64,000 nt of DNA from Providencia alcalifaciens DSM 30120 (lineage in GTDB: Bacteria > Pseudomonadota > Gammaproteobacteria > Enterobacterales > Enterobacteriaceae): positions 181,511 through 245,510 of the forward strand of contig NZ_ABXW01000052.1 in assembly GCF_000173415.1 (NCBI RefSeq), read 5' to 3'. Shown here in pieces: positions 8,609 through 17,720 of this stretch. A program made the position numbers and the translations under genes. How positions within the stretch are numbered: position 1 is the stretch's first letter; each line of letters opens with the position of its first letter. The notes under the pieces are model-generated. The model saw only the letters and a list, made by a program, of their open reading frames with translations. It was not told where the DNA came from and ran no database searches.

Positions 8609-9922
8609 TTAGCCTCTCACCACACTTTGGAAGGTGCGTAATTGGCTCTCACGGATTTCACGCAAATGTTCATTCATCTGTTTGACTAAATCACTGCTTT
8701 TATCGACTTGCTTATCTTTATCAGCAGATACGCTACGCGCCATATCCGCAACGGATTGCTGGGTCATTTTGTTGGCTTCTTCTGATTTTACATTCACCTG
8801 ATTCGCTGAAGTCACCATTTGACCTGCATTATCTGACATGCGAGAGCCTTGCTCAGCCATACCTATCTGAGTACGCGTTTTGTTCATGATGCGTTCATGC
8901 TCATCTCGCTCCGCTAATCCTAATTTATTGGTACGCTGAGCGGCCTCTGTACCACGCTGATTAGCCAGTGCTTGCTGTGCGGGTGTCGCTTGGTCTGCCA
9001 GCTCCACTTTTACGCCGTTTTTAGTTTTTAATTCAAGAGAATTACTTTTAGGTGATGACAGTGAATTCGTATTAAGTTCATTTAAACGATCCGCAGCGGC
9101 ACCATTTTGGTTTGCTTTGACTAAATTGTTTTTAATTGACTGATTCTGTTTATGCAGTCCTCGTGCTTGAAAAGCCGTTCCTGCCGCGGTAATCGCTAAA
9201 GAGGTGAAAAAGCCGGTCAGCGCGCCACTGAACATCTCCTTACCTTCTTTAATCGTCGAGTCAGCAGCTGCTTCAACCTTTTTCGCATTCAGAGTCAAAA
9301 AATCCGCACTGATACGACGGTCCGATATATTTAGCTCAGCAACCACTTTACAAACAATCTTAAGTAATTCCAGCATGATATCACTGCTGATAATGCCAAC
9401 AAATTGCTGTTCTTTTGCCCCTTCTACTGATTTAGCTGATTTCTGATCAGTCTCAATCATGCCTGAATTTTGTGGCACTCTATCAAAGAAGCTACTGCCT
9501 ATCATGACTTGAATGGCAAGAGCAATTTGTTTGTAATCACCTTCATCAAGTTGCTGATTATTTGATAACACTTGATTAAGTGTTTTACTTTCTGCCGCAA
9601 AGACTTTCTCTACAGCTTGTTGCGTTTGTTCCGGTGTTACTCGAATAAAACCATATAAGTCATTTAATAGCGTATTTTTTTCCACAGACCCCAATTCGGA
9701 TAATGCAACTTGCATTTGCGTTGCAGCCATCATGGATGTAGGAACAGATAATGCAGGCTTTTCAATAGAATTTTCAGCGAAATTAGCGGAAACATCATGT
9801 AATTTAACGTCCTGACGTACTCCATTTGTTGTAAAAGACTGCGTTTTAGGCATCAGCGCAAATTCAGCGCCATTCTGTTGAATCTGTGCAGGTAAGTTTA
9901 ATGATTGAGCGATAGTCGTCAT
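8609..9922 (-). CDS. sipC: T3SS translocator SipC/IpaC
   Basis: 437 residues from ATG 9922 (GGAG nine bases upstream); a TTG five codons further up would lie in the ribosome-binding site. A hydrophobic stretch near residues 230-255 (ALTGFFTSLAITAAGTAF) is the single membrane-spanning segment of the IpaC family. It is followed by a Q/N/K-rich coiled-coil region and the C-terminus (EHLREIRESQLRTFQSVVRG) that resembles the actin-nucleating/secretion end of SipC. With SipB it forms the translocon pore in the host membrane and may nucleate actin. It lies 19 bp after sipB and is predicted to be chaperoned by SicA. Confidence 0.92.
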   Translation of the reverse strand: MTTIAQSLNLPAQIQQNGAEFALMPKTQSFTTNGVRQDVKLHDVSANFAENSIEKPALSVPTSMMAATQMQVALSELGSVEKNTLLNDLYGFIRVTPEQTQQAVEKVFAAESKTLNQVLSNNQQLDEGDYKQIALAIQVMIGSSFFDRVPQNSGMIETDQKSAKSVEGAKEQQFVGIISSDIMLELLKIVCKVVAELNISDRRISADFLTLNAKKVEAAADSTIKEGKEMFSGALTGFFTSLAITAAGTAFQARGLHKQNQSIKNNLVKANQNGAAADRLNELNTNSLSSPKSNSLELKTKNGVKVELADQATPAQQALANQRGTEAAQRTNKLGLAERDEHERIMNKTRTQIGMAEQGSRMSDNAGQMVTSANQVNVKSEEANKMTQQSVADMARSVSADKDKQVDKSSDLVKQMNEHLREIRESQLRTFQSVVRG

Positions 9923-9941
9923 ATAAAAATTCTCCAAAAAT

Positions 9942-12086
9942 TTAAGCGAAGCGAGCCGTTTTCAGCATATCGACTTTATTGTTATTTGATTGAGTAAGAG
10001 AGGTCATCATGCCACTGAACATGTCATCCAGTTGGGCATAGCTTTTTGACAAGGATTTGATTAACTCCTCAAGTAATGCCGTTAGGGCTTGAATAGTTTC
10101 ATCATTCAACATCATACCCGCTAACATCTCTTTCATATCACGCATCTGAGCCGATGCTTCTAGGCGTAAGCCTCCGGAAGTTGCCGCGTTTGCAACAGAA
10201 AGGCCCGCGCCAGTTCCTTTCATTCCAACTTCTAAACGTGCCATTTTTACGCTTTGTGCTTTTCCTGAAAAAGCCGCTTTTTCTACTGTCTTACCAATGT
10301 CTTTGACATCATCAAGTTTGTCAGCAACCTTAGCGACTTTGGCAGAATCACCAACTTTCACCATTTGCCCACCCAAGGATACATAATCAGAGGATTTATC
10401 AGCGGCTTTGGCGACATTTTGAACGTCGTCGAATTTATCGGCTAATTTAGAGAATTTGGTCAGTTTCACCATTTCATCACTACTATCAGCCACAGAATGA
10501 CCCACTTTTGAGCCTTTCGTTGCTATATTCCCCAATGCATTTGTTAAACTTTTTGGCATCGCTTTAATTGCGCTTTTCAACAATGCCCCTGCATTTTTTA
10601 CAAGAATTTTCGCGACGTTTTTAACGGTATTGGCGATATTTTTGACAAAAGAGGACATAGAAAGCAAAGAGATAGCTAAAAAAGCAACAGCGGCTAGTAC
10701 CATCCCCACGATGCTACCAATTTTCTTCGCTTCTGCTTCCGGCACACCAAAAGTGATCAACATGTCAGTGACTGCATTAGAGATTTCAGTTGCTAACATT
10801 TGCATCAAACTGCCCTGACCGGTCTCTTCCAGTACAATGTCGGCAATAGACATCGCAATACCAATCGCGGCAACCGCAAGCGTTAGAGGCGCAGCAGCAC
10901 CGAATGTTGCTACCGTCGCGATTACCGATACCGCAAGCATCACATAACTAAAAATTTTACTGGCACAAGAGGCAGCCTTGTTAGCATCTGCCGCTTTACG
11001 CTCAGCCTCTGCAGCTTCTTTCGCCTTTTTATCTGAATCTTTACGAGAGGCTTCATTGATTTTCATCATCACCTCTTCTTGCTCTTTCATATTGCGAAGC
11101 GAATCTTCATTCATCGCTTTTTTTAATTGAGCCGTTAACATCGTCAAGAGCGATAATGTGTTTTCCCACTTATCACCTTCAACTTCGAGAGAACGAGGGG
11201 CAGAATCAATAAATTGATTAAGTTTTTGACGATCAGCATCTGCGACCGCTGTAATATCAGAAGCTTGATCTAGTAATGTCTCTAATGAGGTTTGTAGCTG
11301 ATTTACTTCCAACTGCAATGCATCACCTTGATGAATCAGAGTATTTTCACTTGCAACCAACTCATGCTGTTGCTGAGTTAATACATCTATTTGCATCGCT
11401 AAATGGGTGATATTCGCTTCTAACGTAACAACTTGCTGATGTACAGCCTCTGTGTGAGGTTTTGGTTGTGCATCAACTTGAGCCAACAACGCTTTTTCAG
11501 TCGATAGCTGCTTTTCTAAATGCGTCAATTGCCCTTGATTAGCCTGTAATTTTATTTTTTGATTCTGGTGCTGGGCTGCAACTGTCGATAATTGGGATTT
11601 CGCCGAGGATAAATTATCTTTACTGATATTCACTTGATGCGTGAATTCACTTAATTGTTTCGTCGAAGAGGAAAACGTATCGAGTAACTTCTTCCCTTGT
11701 TCACGCAAAGCTTCGGTCTCAAAATTAAGAAACTGAATACGATTACTCAATTCATTCAAGTTACCTTCATGCAACAATTGACGTAATGATACAAAAGATT
11801 CAATCAGTAATGCATTAACATTAAAGCCTTTCATTTGTGCAGTTTCTGGTGATGATTTCATCGCCATCATTTTGGGTTTTAACAACTTTGGAAGGCTTTC
11901 ACTGCGTTGGTTCTTTAGTTGTTCATTAGATGCTAGTTCACCACATGCCGCTTCTAATGCCAGCACAGCTTTAACACTTTCATCCGCCAAACCAAGGGGG
12001 TTCGCCCCCTGTAAAAATTTGTGAATATTATTAATTCGCTCACTTGTCGATGTACTAGAAGCATTTGACGTTACAACTTGGCTCAT
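9942..12086 (-). CDS. sipB: T3SS translocator SipB/IpaB
   Basis: 714 residues from ATG 12086, which has AAAGGA upstream; the frame is open to 12140 but that start overlaps sicA. The long N-terminal coiled coil (~180-330; many Q, A and L heptads such as QLSTVAAQHQNQKIKLQAN) is followed by two hydrophobic hairpin segments. These are ~385-425 (SYVMLAVSVIATVATFGAA) and ~465-495 (GSIVGMVLAAVAFLAISLL), the pore-forming helices of IpaB. The amphipathic C-terminal part contains repeated KxxDxxDDVxxxxK units. In the family, SipB inserts in the host membrane with SipC and can trigger inflammatory death of macrophages. It lies 10 bp downstream of its chaperone gene sicA. Confidence 0.94.
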   Translation of the reverse strand: MSQVVTSNASSTSTSERINNIHKFLQGANPLGLADESVKAVLALEAACGELASNEQLKNQRSESLPKLLKPKMMAMKSSPETAQMKGFNVNALLIESFVSLRQLLHEGNLNELSNRIQFLNFETEALREQGKKLLDTFSSSTKQLSEFTHQVNISKDNLSSAKSQLSTVAAQHQNQKIKLQANQGQLTHLEKQLSTEKALLAQVDAQPKPHTEAVHQQVVTLEANITHLAMQIDVLTQQQHELVASENTLIHQGDALQLEVNQLQTSLETLLDQASDITAVADADRQKLNQFIDSAPRSLEVEGDKWENTLSLLTMLTAQLKKAMNEDSLRNMKEQEEVMMKINEASRKDSDKKAKEAAEAERKAADANKAASCASKIFSYVMLAVSVIATVATFGAAAPLTLAVAAIGIAMSIADIVLEETGQGSLMQMLATEISNAVTDMLITFGVPEAEAKKIGSIVGMVLAAVAFLAISLLSMSSFVKNIANTVKNVAKILVKNAGALLKSAIKAMPKSLTNALGNIATKGSKVGHSVADSSDEMVKLTKFSKLADKFDDVQNVAKAADKSSDYVSLGGQMVKVGDSAKVAKVADKLDDVKDIGKTVEKAAFSGKAQSVKMARLEVGMKGTGAGLSVANAATSGGLRLEASAQMRDMKEMLAGMMLNDETIQALTALLEELIKSLSKSYAQLDDMFSGMMTSLTQSNNNKVDMLKTARFA

Positions 12087-12096
12087 GTTGTTTCCT

Positions 12097-12615
12097 TTAT
12101 TCCGTATTTGAGTCTGCAGAGGCAGGCTCAACTTGCTCAAGGTTTTTCTTTAAGGCTGTTAAATACGCTTCCGATTTTTTCTGTAAATCGATATCGGTGC
12201 TATTTTCAACCACACTTTCAAAACAATGGATGGCAGCACTGCTTTTTTTCAGCATCAAATTACATTGCCCTGCATGGAACAAGGGACGGTAATCATTTTT
12301 CGCCAATACAAATGCAAGCGCGTATAATTCTGTCGCTTTCTCATAACGTTTCGTTAGTTGGTATACGGCGGCCAGACCCATCACGTAGTCTGTATTGTAG
12401 AAATCGTAAATACTTAAGAATCGAAAGAATGTTTCCGCTTCTTCTAATTTTCCTTGCTGATAAAATTCATAGGCATAAGCATAAATACCATCCATAGTTG
12501 CCTGTGGAATACCATGAATATCTTTATATGTTGCACCATCCATAAGCGCTGTTGTAATTCCGTCTAGTAATGTTTCCATTTCAATTTGTGTATTTTCTGT
12601 TTCAGTATGATTCAT
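12097..12615 (-). CDS. sicA: T3SS translocator chaperone SicA/IpgC
   Basis: 172 residues with three tetratricopeptide-like repeats (ETFFRFLSIYDFYNTDYVMGLAAVYQLTKRYEKATELYALAF region), the class II chaperone fold. The start has a GAGGTG ribosome-binding site. It keeps SipB and SipC apart and unfolded in the cytoplasm. In Salmonella, SicA also joins the AraC-type InvF to activate the sicA-sip promoter, and both partners are present here. A 128-bp gap separates it from spaS, enough for its own promoter. The C-terminal tail VEPASADSNTE is acidic and probably disordered. Confidence 0.94.
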   Translation of the reverse strand: MNHTETENTQIEMETLLDGITTALMDGATYKDIHGIPQATMDGIYAYAYEFYQQGKLEEAETFFRFLSIYDFYNTDYVMGLAAVYQLTKRYEKATELYALAFVLAKNDYRPLFHAGQCNLMLKKSSAAIHCFESVVENSTDIDLQKKSEAYLTALKKNLEQVEPASADSNTE

Positions 12616-12743
12616 ATTTTCACCTCGTTTATCATGCGTGACATATGATGCAGACCGCTACCTTGCATCATAATTAATCAAATTCTTCATTTCTTATAAA
12701 AAACGATTTAATATGCAAATAATTAATTTACAGTGAAATCATT
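12616..12743 (-). promoter_or_regulatory. Probable sicA-sip promoter/leader with a 9-bp inverted repeat
   Basis: This is the only gap over 60 bp between spaS and iacP, placed where Salmonella has the InvF/SicA-dependent sicA promoter. Arms TATGATGCA (12644-12652) and TGCATCATA (12664-12672) are perfect, with an 11-bp spacer, and sit 29-57 bp upstream of the sicA start. No T-run follows, so it is not a simple terminator. It may be an operator or a leader hairpin. Confidence 0.5.
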
Positions 12744-13829
12744 TTATGAATGAGAGTGGGATGGAATAAGTTTTTCCAATACTTCATCCACATCAATTCC
12801 TAATTTTTCTAATTCAATACGGATTAACCACGTCACTATTTGCATTACGTCCTGTAATCCTTGTTCATCAATAAAACTATCCTTTTTATAATTCCGCCAT
12901 ATTTGGCGGGCTAATATAATATCTCTCACTACAGGTATGTTTTGTTCTTCCGCATATTTAATTACTGCTTTCGCTTGTAAGCCCCGAGTCTTAAACATTA
13001 AGAACGGTAATGGTGAAATATTCGCATCGTAATAAATCAACATGGCAATATGCGTCGGATTCGCCATAACAAATGTTGAGTTCTGAATACTTGACTTAAC
13101 TTCTTCTGACAAAATTTCTTGGTGCAAACCTTTGCGAGCACTTTTAAGATGCGGATCCCCTTCATTATCCTTATGCTCTTTCTTGACCTCTTGTTTTTCC
13201 ATTTTTAGGTTTTTAATAAACAAGAAAAATTCAGCTATCGCATCCACTAATACAATGATGACAGCAACAGCCAAAAAAACAAAAACAAATATAATACAAA
13301 GGGTTACCCATTGTGTTGTCATACCGTTAATTGTCGTTCGATATAACATAAAAATTTCGTGTCGCCATACAATAAAAAATGTTGTGGCAGAGACACTAAA
13401 TACCAATAAGTACAGAATGGCTTTAATGAATTCCTTTAAGGAATTCAAAGAAAATATTTTTTTAAATCCCGCGATTGGGTTTAACTTTGTAAAATCTAAC
13501 TTTACTGCTTCCGTTGCCAATCTAAATCGACTTTGTAATAAAGAAATAATGGCACCAGACAAAAAACAAGCGATTAAAATCGGTAAAACAATGCTCATAA
13601 ATATTTTTGAAAATTGCCACAGCAAGTCATCAATATAAATATCATTAGGGTTTAATAATATCTTCTTCATTAAACCGCCAAGGTTATACAAGCTGGACAT
13701 ACCATCAACAACAAATGCACCAGTGACTAATACAATTGCTGCAATCGAGTCTTTACTTTTATAACTTTGTCCTTTTTTAGCGGAATCTTTTATTTTTTTG
13801 TCGGTAGGCTTTTCTGTTTTTTCAGCCAT
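12744..13829 (-). CDS. spaS: T3SS export switch protein SpaS/SctU (FlhB family)
   Basis: 361 residues: four transmembrane helices in the first ~205 residues, then a cytoplasmic domain with the autocleavage motif NPTH at residues 257-260 (MANPTHIAML). Cleavage between N and P switches substrate specificity from rod/needle to translocators, together with the needle-length protein InvJ. It starts 17 bp after the spaR stop and follows spaPQR as in all SPI-1/Mxi-Spa systems. Confidence 0.97.
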   Translation of the reverse strand: MAEKTEKPTDKKIKDSAKKGQSYKSKDSIAAIVLVTGAFVVDGMSSLYNLGGLMKKILLNPNDIYIDDLLWQFSKIFMSIVLPILIACFLSGAIISLLQSRFRLATEAVKLDFTKLNPIAGFKKIFSLNSLKEFIKAILYLLVFSVSATTFFIVWRHEIFMLYRTTINGMTTQWVTLCIIFVFVFLAVAVIIVLVDAIAEFFLFIKNLKMEKQEVKKEHKDNEGDPHLKSARKGLHQEILSEEVKSSIQNSTFVMANPTHIAMLIYYDANISPLPFLMFKTRGLQAKAVIKYAEEQNIPVVRDIILARQIWRNYKKDSFIDEQGLQDVMQIVTWLIRIELEKLGIDVDEVLEKLIPSHSHS

Positions 13830-13846
13830 GCAAACCCCTACCTTAA

Positions 13847-14641
13847 TTAAGGAGAAAGAAATATTTCATGTAACGGTGATAACGAAATCATATTAACCAA
13901 GATATCTGGAACTTCATTTTGAAAATAAAGTAAAAATACAATAAACGCGATAATCGATTTAATCGCTAGCGATAATGAAAACGCATTCAATTGTGGACAA
14001 AATCGAGAATATAATCCCAATGCAACTTCAGAAATAAATAGAGTGACAATAATGGGTGCTGTTAAAATCACACCGTTAACAATCGCTTTATTTAACCACT
14101 CACCTAAAGGCAAACTCTTGAATGACGTAAATCCATGGGCAAATGGCAATAGCTGGTAACTTTGAGCAAATACATTTGCCAGTTGATACATGCCACCTTG
14201 TGCAAGGAAAACCATACAAACAATATAGCTAATAAAAACGGCTAATTCAGAGGCTTCGCTACCACTTGCTGGGTCCACAATACTACTAATTGTTTCCCCT
14301 CGTTGAGTATCAATCAATTCACCAATAACATTAGCAATCATAAAAGGCAGACCTAAAATGAATGCTAATACCAACCCAATGCATACCTCATACAGAAAGA
14401 CCTCACTGATGTTCATTTCACCCCAATTAATTTCATTGGTCGAAAGATAAGGCCACATTCCTAATGCTAAATACGCCACGACACAGTTCTTAATAATCCC
14501 GCCATTGAGCAACTTATTGCTCAGGAAAGGTAAGAAAAACATCACCGGAGCGATTCGCAACCAAGCAAATGCAATTTTAATTAACCCCTGCTGGAACGTG
14601 AAATACATGGAGGACACTAATCCAAGCATCTCCTGGTTCAT
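13847..14641 (-). CDS. spaR: T3SS export gate protein SpaR/SctT (FliR family)
   Basis: 264 residues, strongly hydrophobic with about six membrane segments (MFFLPFLSNKLLNGGIIKNC, IGLVLAFILGLPFMIANVIG, GVILTAPIIVTLFISEVAL). The cytoplasmic stretch IDTQRGETISSIVDPASGSE is typical of the FliR/SctT family. With SpaP and SpaQ it forms the helical export-gate core in the inner membrane. Its start overlaps the spaQ stop by 4 bp, indicating coupled translation. Confidence 0.96.
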   Translation of the reverse strand: MNQEMLGLVSSMYFTFQQGLIKIAFAWLRIAPVMFFLPFLSNKLLNGGIIKNCVVAYLALGMWPYLSTNEINWGEMNISEVFLYEVCIGLVLAFILGLPFMIANVIGELIDTQRGETISSIVDPASGSEASELAVFISYIVCMVFLAQGGMYQLANVFAQSYQLLPFAHGFTSFKSLPLGEWLNKAIVNGVILTAPIIVTLFISEVALGLYSRFCPQLNAFSLSLAIKSIIAFIVFLLYFQNEVPDILVNMISLSPLHEIFLSP

Positions 14642-14910
14642 CCAAATAATCCTATTGCAGGTAATGCCGTTGTCATCACTTCAAGGGTGTAATTCATCAC
14701 TTTATCGGCAAGCCAGCCTGAAATCATAAATAGAGAGCCAAATACCGCTAACAATTTGATTCCAAATGGCAAAGTTTGCTCTTGAAGCTGAGTCACTGTC
14801 TGTAAAAGACCCACTAATACTCCAACAACCGTCGCAACGATGACAGGAATAGCCGACAGTATCACGATCAACAGCATCGCTTTATTACTGACATAAATGA
14901 TTGCATCCAT
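14638..14910 (-). CDS. spaQ: T3SS export gate protein SpaQ/SctS (FliQ family)
   Basis: 90 residues with two transmembrane helices (residues ~12-38 and ~52-75) around LQTVTQLQEQTLPFGIKLLA, the conserved FliQ/SctS loop. A small subunit of the export gate (four copies in solved SctRST complexes). Sits 16 bp after spaP and overlaps spaR by 4 bp. Confidence 0.95.
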   Translation of the reverse strand: MDAIIYVSNKAMLLIVILSAIPVIVATVVGVLVGLLQTVTQLQEQTLPFGIKLLAVFGSLFMISGWLADKVMNYTLEVMTTALPAIGLFG

Positions 14911-14926
14911 CTTCTATTCCTCTAGG

Positions 14927-15592
14927 TCAATGCTGCGCAAGTTCGAAATACTGCATCACTAATCCTTTAGAAATCAGCGACCAACCATCAATTGCTACAA
15001 ACAAAATCAATTTCACAGGAACGGAAATAGTCACAGGGCTCATCATCATCATACCGAGTGCCAGTAAGATACTCGAAATGACTAAATCGATAACCACAAA
15101 AGGCAAATAGATATAAAAACCGATTTCAAAAGCCGATTTAATTTCACTTAATGCATAAGCAGGTAACAATGAAAATAGCGTAGGCTCAGCCTGTTCTTCT
15201 TGAACTTCTATTTCCGTTTTACCTTGCTGGACGGACTCAAAAAAGGTGACCAACTGAGGGTCTGAATATTTCATTAAGTAACTTTTATACCGCCCTAAAC
15301 CGTTATCTACAAAGTTATCAACCGATTCAACATTGCTAAAATCAACACTTTCATGACGCATATACTGATTCACGTCTTGCAAGACAGGCATCATCACAAA
15401 GATAGACAGTAACAAAGCGATGCCATTCAGTGCCATTGTAGAAGGTACTTGCTGCACCCCCATCGCATTACGCACCATAATCAATACAATCGATATTTTT
15501 AAGTAACAGGTTCCTGCTGCAATAATAAACGGCAGTAATGTCGATAATGCGATAATAGCTAATAAAGGGATTTCATTTGGAACCGTTGGCAT
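14927..15592 (-). CDS. spaP: T3SS export gate protein SpaP/SctR (FliP family)
   Basis: 221 residues. N-terminal membrane segment (LLAIIALSTLLPFIIAAGTC), then YLKISIVLIMVRNAMGVQQVPS, a hallmark of the SctR/FliP family. A periplasmic/inner loop of ~100 residues is followed by two C-terminal helices (FVVIDLVISSILLALGMMMM and VKLILFVAIDGW). It forms the pentameric base of the export gate. Two bases separate it from spaO. Confidence 0.97.
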   Translation of the reverse strand: MPTVPNEIPLLAIIALSTLLPFIIAAGTCYLKISIVLIMVRNAMGVQQVPSTMALNGIALLLSIFVMMPVLQDVNQYMRHESVDFSNVESVDNFVDNGLGRYKSYLMKYSDPQLVTFFESVQQGKTEIEVQEEQAEPTLFSLLPAYALSEIKSAFEIGFYIYLPFVVIDLVISSILLALGMMMMSPVTISVPVKLILFVAIDGWSLISKGLVMQYFELAQH

Positions 15593-15594
15593 GC

Positions 15595-16524
15595 TTATAA
15601 CCTTTTATCCCCTAAGCTCACCAATCTTTTGATTTCTAAGCCCAATTCATCGCTATCGCCAATATAAGTTAGCTCACCTTCAGCAATCAGCTGCTTATTC
15701 GCATACACCTTAACTTCACGCTCTTTATTTTCCCCAATGGAATAGACTGTCCCTGGTTGAAGCGTATCGAGTTCACCCACTGTGATATCTGAATGGCCCA
15801 GTACAAACGTTAATTTCACAGTAAGACCATGCAAATGAAACGGACGAACCGTCTCATCAACAAACTCCTCTTCCATTGCAGAGTCTATTTGCTCATCTTC
15901 TGCTACCGCTAACTGTTCAATCATAAAAATGCCTTCTTGTTGTTTCTTAAAATGAGCAACTAAACGCCCCGCTACAGACATATGAAGCTGTAAATTTTGA
16001 ATTCGTAATACGTCTCGCAATGCCAGAGATTGCAATATTTTCCCACTGATGTGGCTATAACCTAGAATCCACTCTGCTTGTAATGTGAGCGTCTCAGATA
16101 GACCATTCATCGGTTTGGCTTCCTTCAATCCCTTTATCGGCTCTGCTAATAGCACAATGCCAAGCGATTTTTCTTTGAGTGTTAGCCATGGTTGTTGAGG
16201 CTGTTCATCATCAATAATTTCGACATGGTGACAACGGAATTGCTCGGAGAAAAATGCATTTCCAGTATTTTCATAAGTAAAAACTTTGCATAAGCTCTTG
16301 GTATCCAAAAGATCCCAAGCATAATGAGCCAATTTAGGCCAACGGTGACGACACCAATCCTCCGCGTTCACCAACACTTGAATTTGCTGCTTTTCGCTAT
16401 TCAACGTAATTTGGAAATAACGCTCTCCCACTTGAGGGATATAGGGAGCTAAATCCTGTTGGAAACGTTGCTGCCACTCGCCAATTTGTTTTTCACGATG
16501 GCTAATACGACGAATATTCAGCAT
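15595..16524 (-). CDS. spaO: T3SS sorting-platform (C-ring) protein SpaO/SctQ
   Basis: 309 residues. The N-terminal two thirds are poorly conserved. The C-terminal SpoA/FliN-like domain (~228-305) has FHLHGLTVKLTFVLGHSDITVGELDTLQPGTVYSIGENKE, typical of SctQ/FliN. It forms cytoplasmic pods that connect the PrgK ring with the OrgB-InvC ATPase and receive chaperone-effector complexes. An internal ATG at codon 201 with its own ribosome-binding site is noted separately. The start overlaps the stop of invJ by one base. Confidence 0.94.
   Translation of the reverse strand: MLNIRRISHREKQIGEWQQRFQQDLAPYIPQVGERYFQITLNSEKQQIQVLVNAEDWCRHRWPKLAHYAWDLLDTKSLCKVFTYENTGNAFFSEQFRCHHVEIIDDEQPQQPWLTLKEKSLGIVLLAEPIKGLKEAKPMNGLSETLTLQAEWILGYSHISGKILQSLALRDVLRIQNLQLHMSVAGRLVAHFKKQQEGIFMIEQLAVAEDEQIDSAMEEEFVDETVRPFHLHGLTVKLTFVLGHSDITVGELDTLQPGTVYSIGENKEREVKVYANKQLIAEGELTYIGDSDELGLEIKRLVSLGDKRL
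15922..15940 (-). other. Internal translation start within spaO (predicted short SctQ isoform, residues 201-309)
   Basis: On the minus strand AAGAAGG is followed by a 7-base spacer CATTTTT and ATG (start base 15924), in frame with spaO at Met201. It would give a 109-residue product covering just the SpoA2/FliN-like domain. Salmonella SpaO and Yersinia YscQ make such a C-terminal product from an internal start at nearly the same place. Spacing and complementarity are good; actual use is inferred. Confidence 0.6.
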
Positions 16525-17720
16525 TAAAACTCCTCGTCTTGTTGTTTATTCTGCTGTTGCTGTTGACGATGCTGACCTTCACGCTCTTCACGCTCTTCAC
16601 GCTTAATCACCATTTTCTGCTCACCAGTAAACAAATGCCGATTGTCTTCTAAAGCCTGTTGAACTTCATGACTATAGGTAGAAGCAACCATGTTTTCATG
16701 ACTTGCCTGAGCTAAAGAAAACGAGACTGATGGCATATTTTGCCATTGGCTAAAGGTGTAACTTAGTGTGCGTTCAGGTGCCACGTTCAATGTTTCACTT
16801 GCCATCATTGTTGCTACAAGCTCTGCTGTCAGCTTTGGCGATGTCTGAGGAGACTGCACTTGCGAACTTACCGCAGATCTTACAGCCGATTCTGATTTCA
16901 TTTGCGCTAGGATATTTTTAGTTATATCCATCTCATCAGATTGAACTAATTCCGATTTTTCAATATTAAAATTTTGTACATCAGAAAATTTTTGCATTTC
17001 CAGAGATTCATTTGATGCTAGCTCTAGCTTTCCTGTATTTATTTCTCGTGTGTTCTTATTTGCCTGTACATCTTCATAGGGGCCAGCAGCACTCTGTGTT
17101 TGCGTAATTAACTCAGATTCTGTTGAGACCTTTACCTCAGAGGATAAATTTAATGCACTATCGTGCTGAGATGATTTCAATGTTGTCATCTCCGTCAATT
17201 CAGCTGACTGCACTAATGAAATCTCCTTCCATTGAGATTGGTGGTCACTCATCGAATGGTTTGACAAAAAGCGAACAATTTTCTGTTCCATTGTTTTCGT
17301 GTTAAAAACGGGTGCCACGGATACAGCTGCAACATGGGTAGGTACATTTCCCAGAGGTATATTGTCTTCTTGTGCCTTTTGCCCATTAATCAGTTCACCC
17401 GCCGTCTGATTCGCCGAATGACTTTTTACCTCAGCCACAATTCCAGAGGATAAGAACGCCACTTTTGTATCAACGTAAACATTTTGAACTTGCGCTGAAA
17501 CATTCAGCAAAACAGGAATAGCTAGCTCCTCAGCCGGTTTTTTTTGCTTTTTCTGATTATTGTTTCTTTGGGTCAGTGTTTTTTGCAAAATTTCCTGAGC
17601 GTTTTTTTTCACGGAATGCTGCTGACTATATTTTTGATGATTAAAGCCGAATGATGAACTTTTCGCTTCCATTACGGAATTAAACGTACTGTCACTTGGC
17701 AGTGATTTGATTGTCGACAT
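16524..17720 (-). CDS. invJ: T3SS needle-length regulator InvJ/SpaN (SctP-like)
   Basis: 398 residues from ATG 17720, which has GAGGAG ten bases upstream; this start lies inside the end of invI. The frame extends to 17744 but with a poorer context. The sequence is hydrophilic, low in Trp/Cys, rich in S, T, Q and E, and ends in a run of glutamines (HRQQQQQNKQQDEEF), as expected of a secreted, largely unfolded needle-length regulator. A more conserved segment is LSYTFSQWQNMPSVSFSLA (~345-365). Assignment rests on position between invI and spaO and on composition, since this family diverges fast. Confidence 0.85.
   Translation of the reverse strand: MSTIKSLPSDSTFNSVMEAKSSSFGFNHQKYSQQHSVKKNAQEILQKTLTQRNNNQKKQKKPAEELAIPVLLNVSAQVQNVYVDTKVAFLSSGIVAEVKSHSANQTAGELINGQKAQEDNIPLGNVPTHVAAVSVAPVFNTKTMEQKIVRFLSNHSMSDHQSQWKEISLVQSAELTEMTTLKSSQHDSALNLSSEVKVSTESELITQTQSAAGPYEDVQANKNTREINTGKLELASNESLEMQKFSDVQNFNIEKSELVQSDEMDITKNILAQMKSESAVRSAVSSQVQSPQTSPKLTAELVATMMASETLNVAPERTLSYTFSQWQNMPSVSFSLAQASHENMVASTYSHEVQQALEDNRHLFTGEQKMVIKREEREEREGQHRQQQQQNKQQDEEF

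Noticed and set aside
12078..12497. 139-codon plus-strand frame
   Set aside because: Antisense to sicA and the start of sipB, no recognisable domain or start signal.
13428..13446. 19-bp palindrome GAATTCCTT-T-AAGGAATTC
   Set aside because: Falls inside spaS and encodes conserved residues (NSLKEFIK); no regulatory role is indicated.
13132..13638. 168-codon open frame on the plus strand
   Set aside because: It is antisense to spaS, has unnatural composition (I, N, K, T runs) and no ribosome-binding site; spaS is clearly real.
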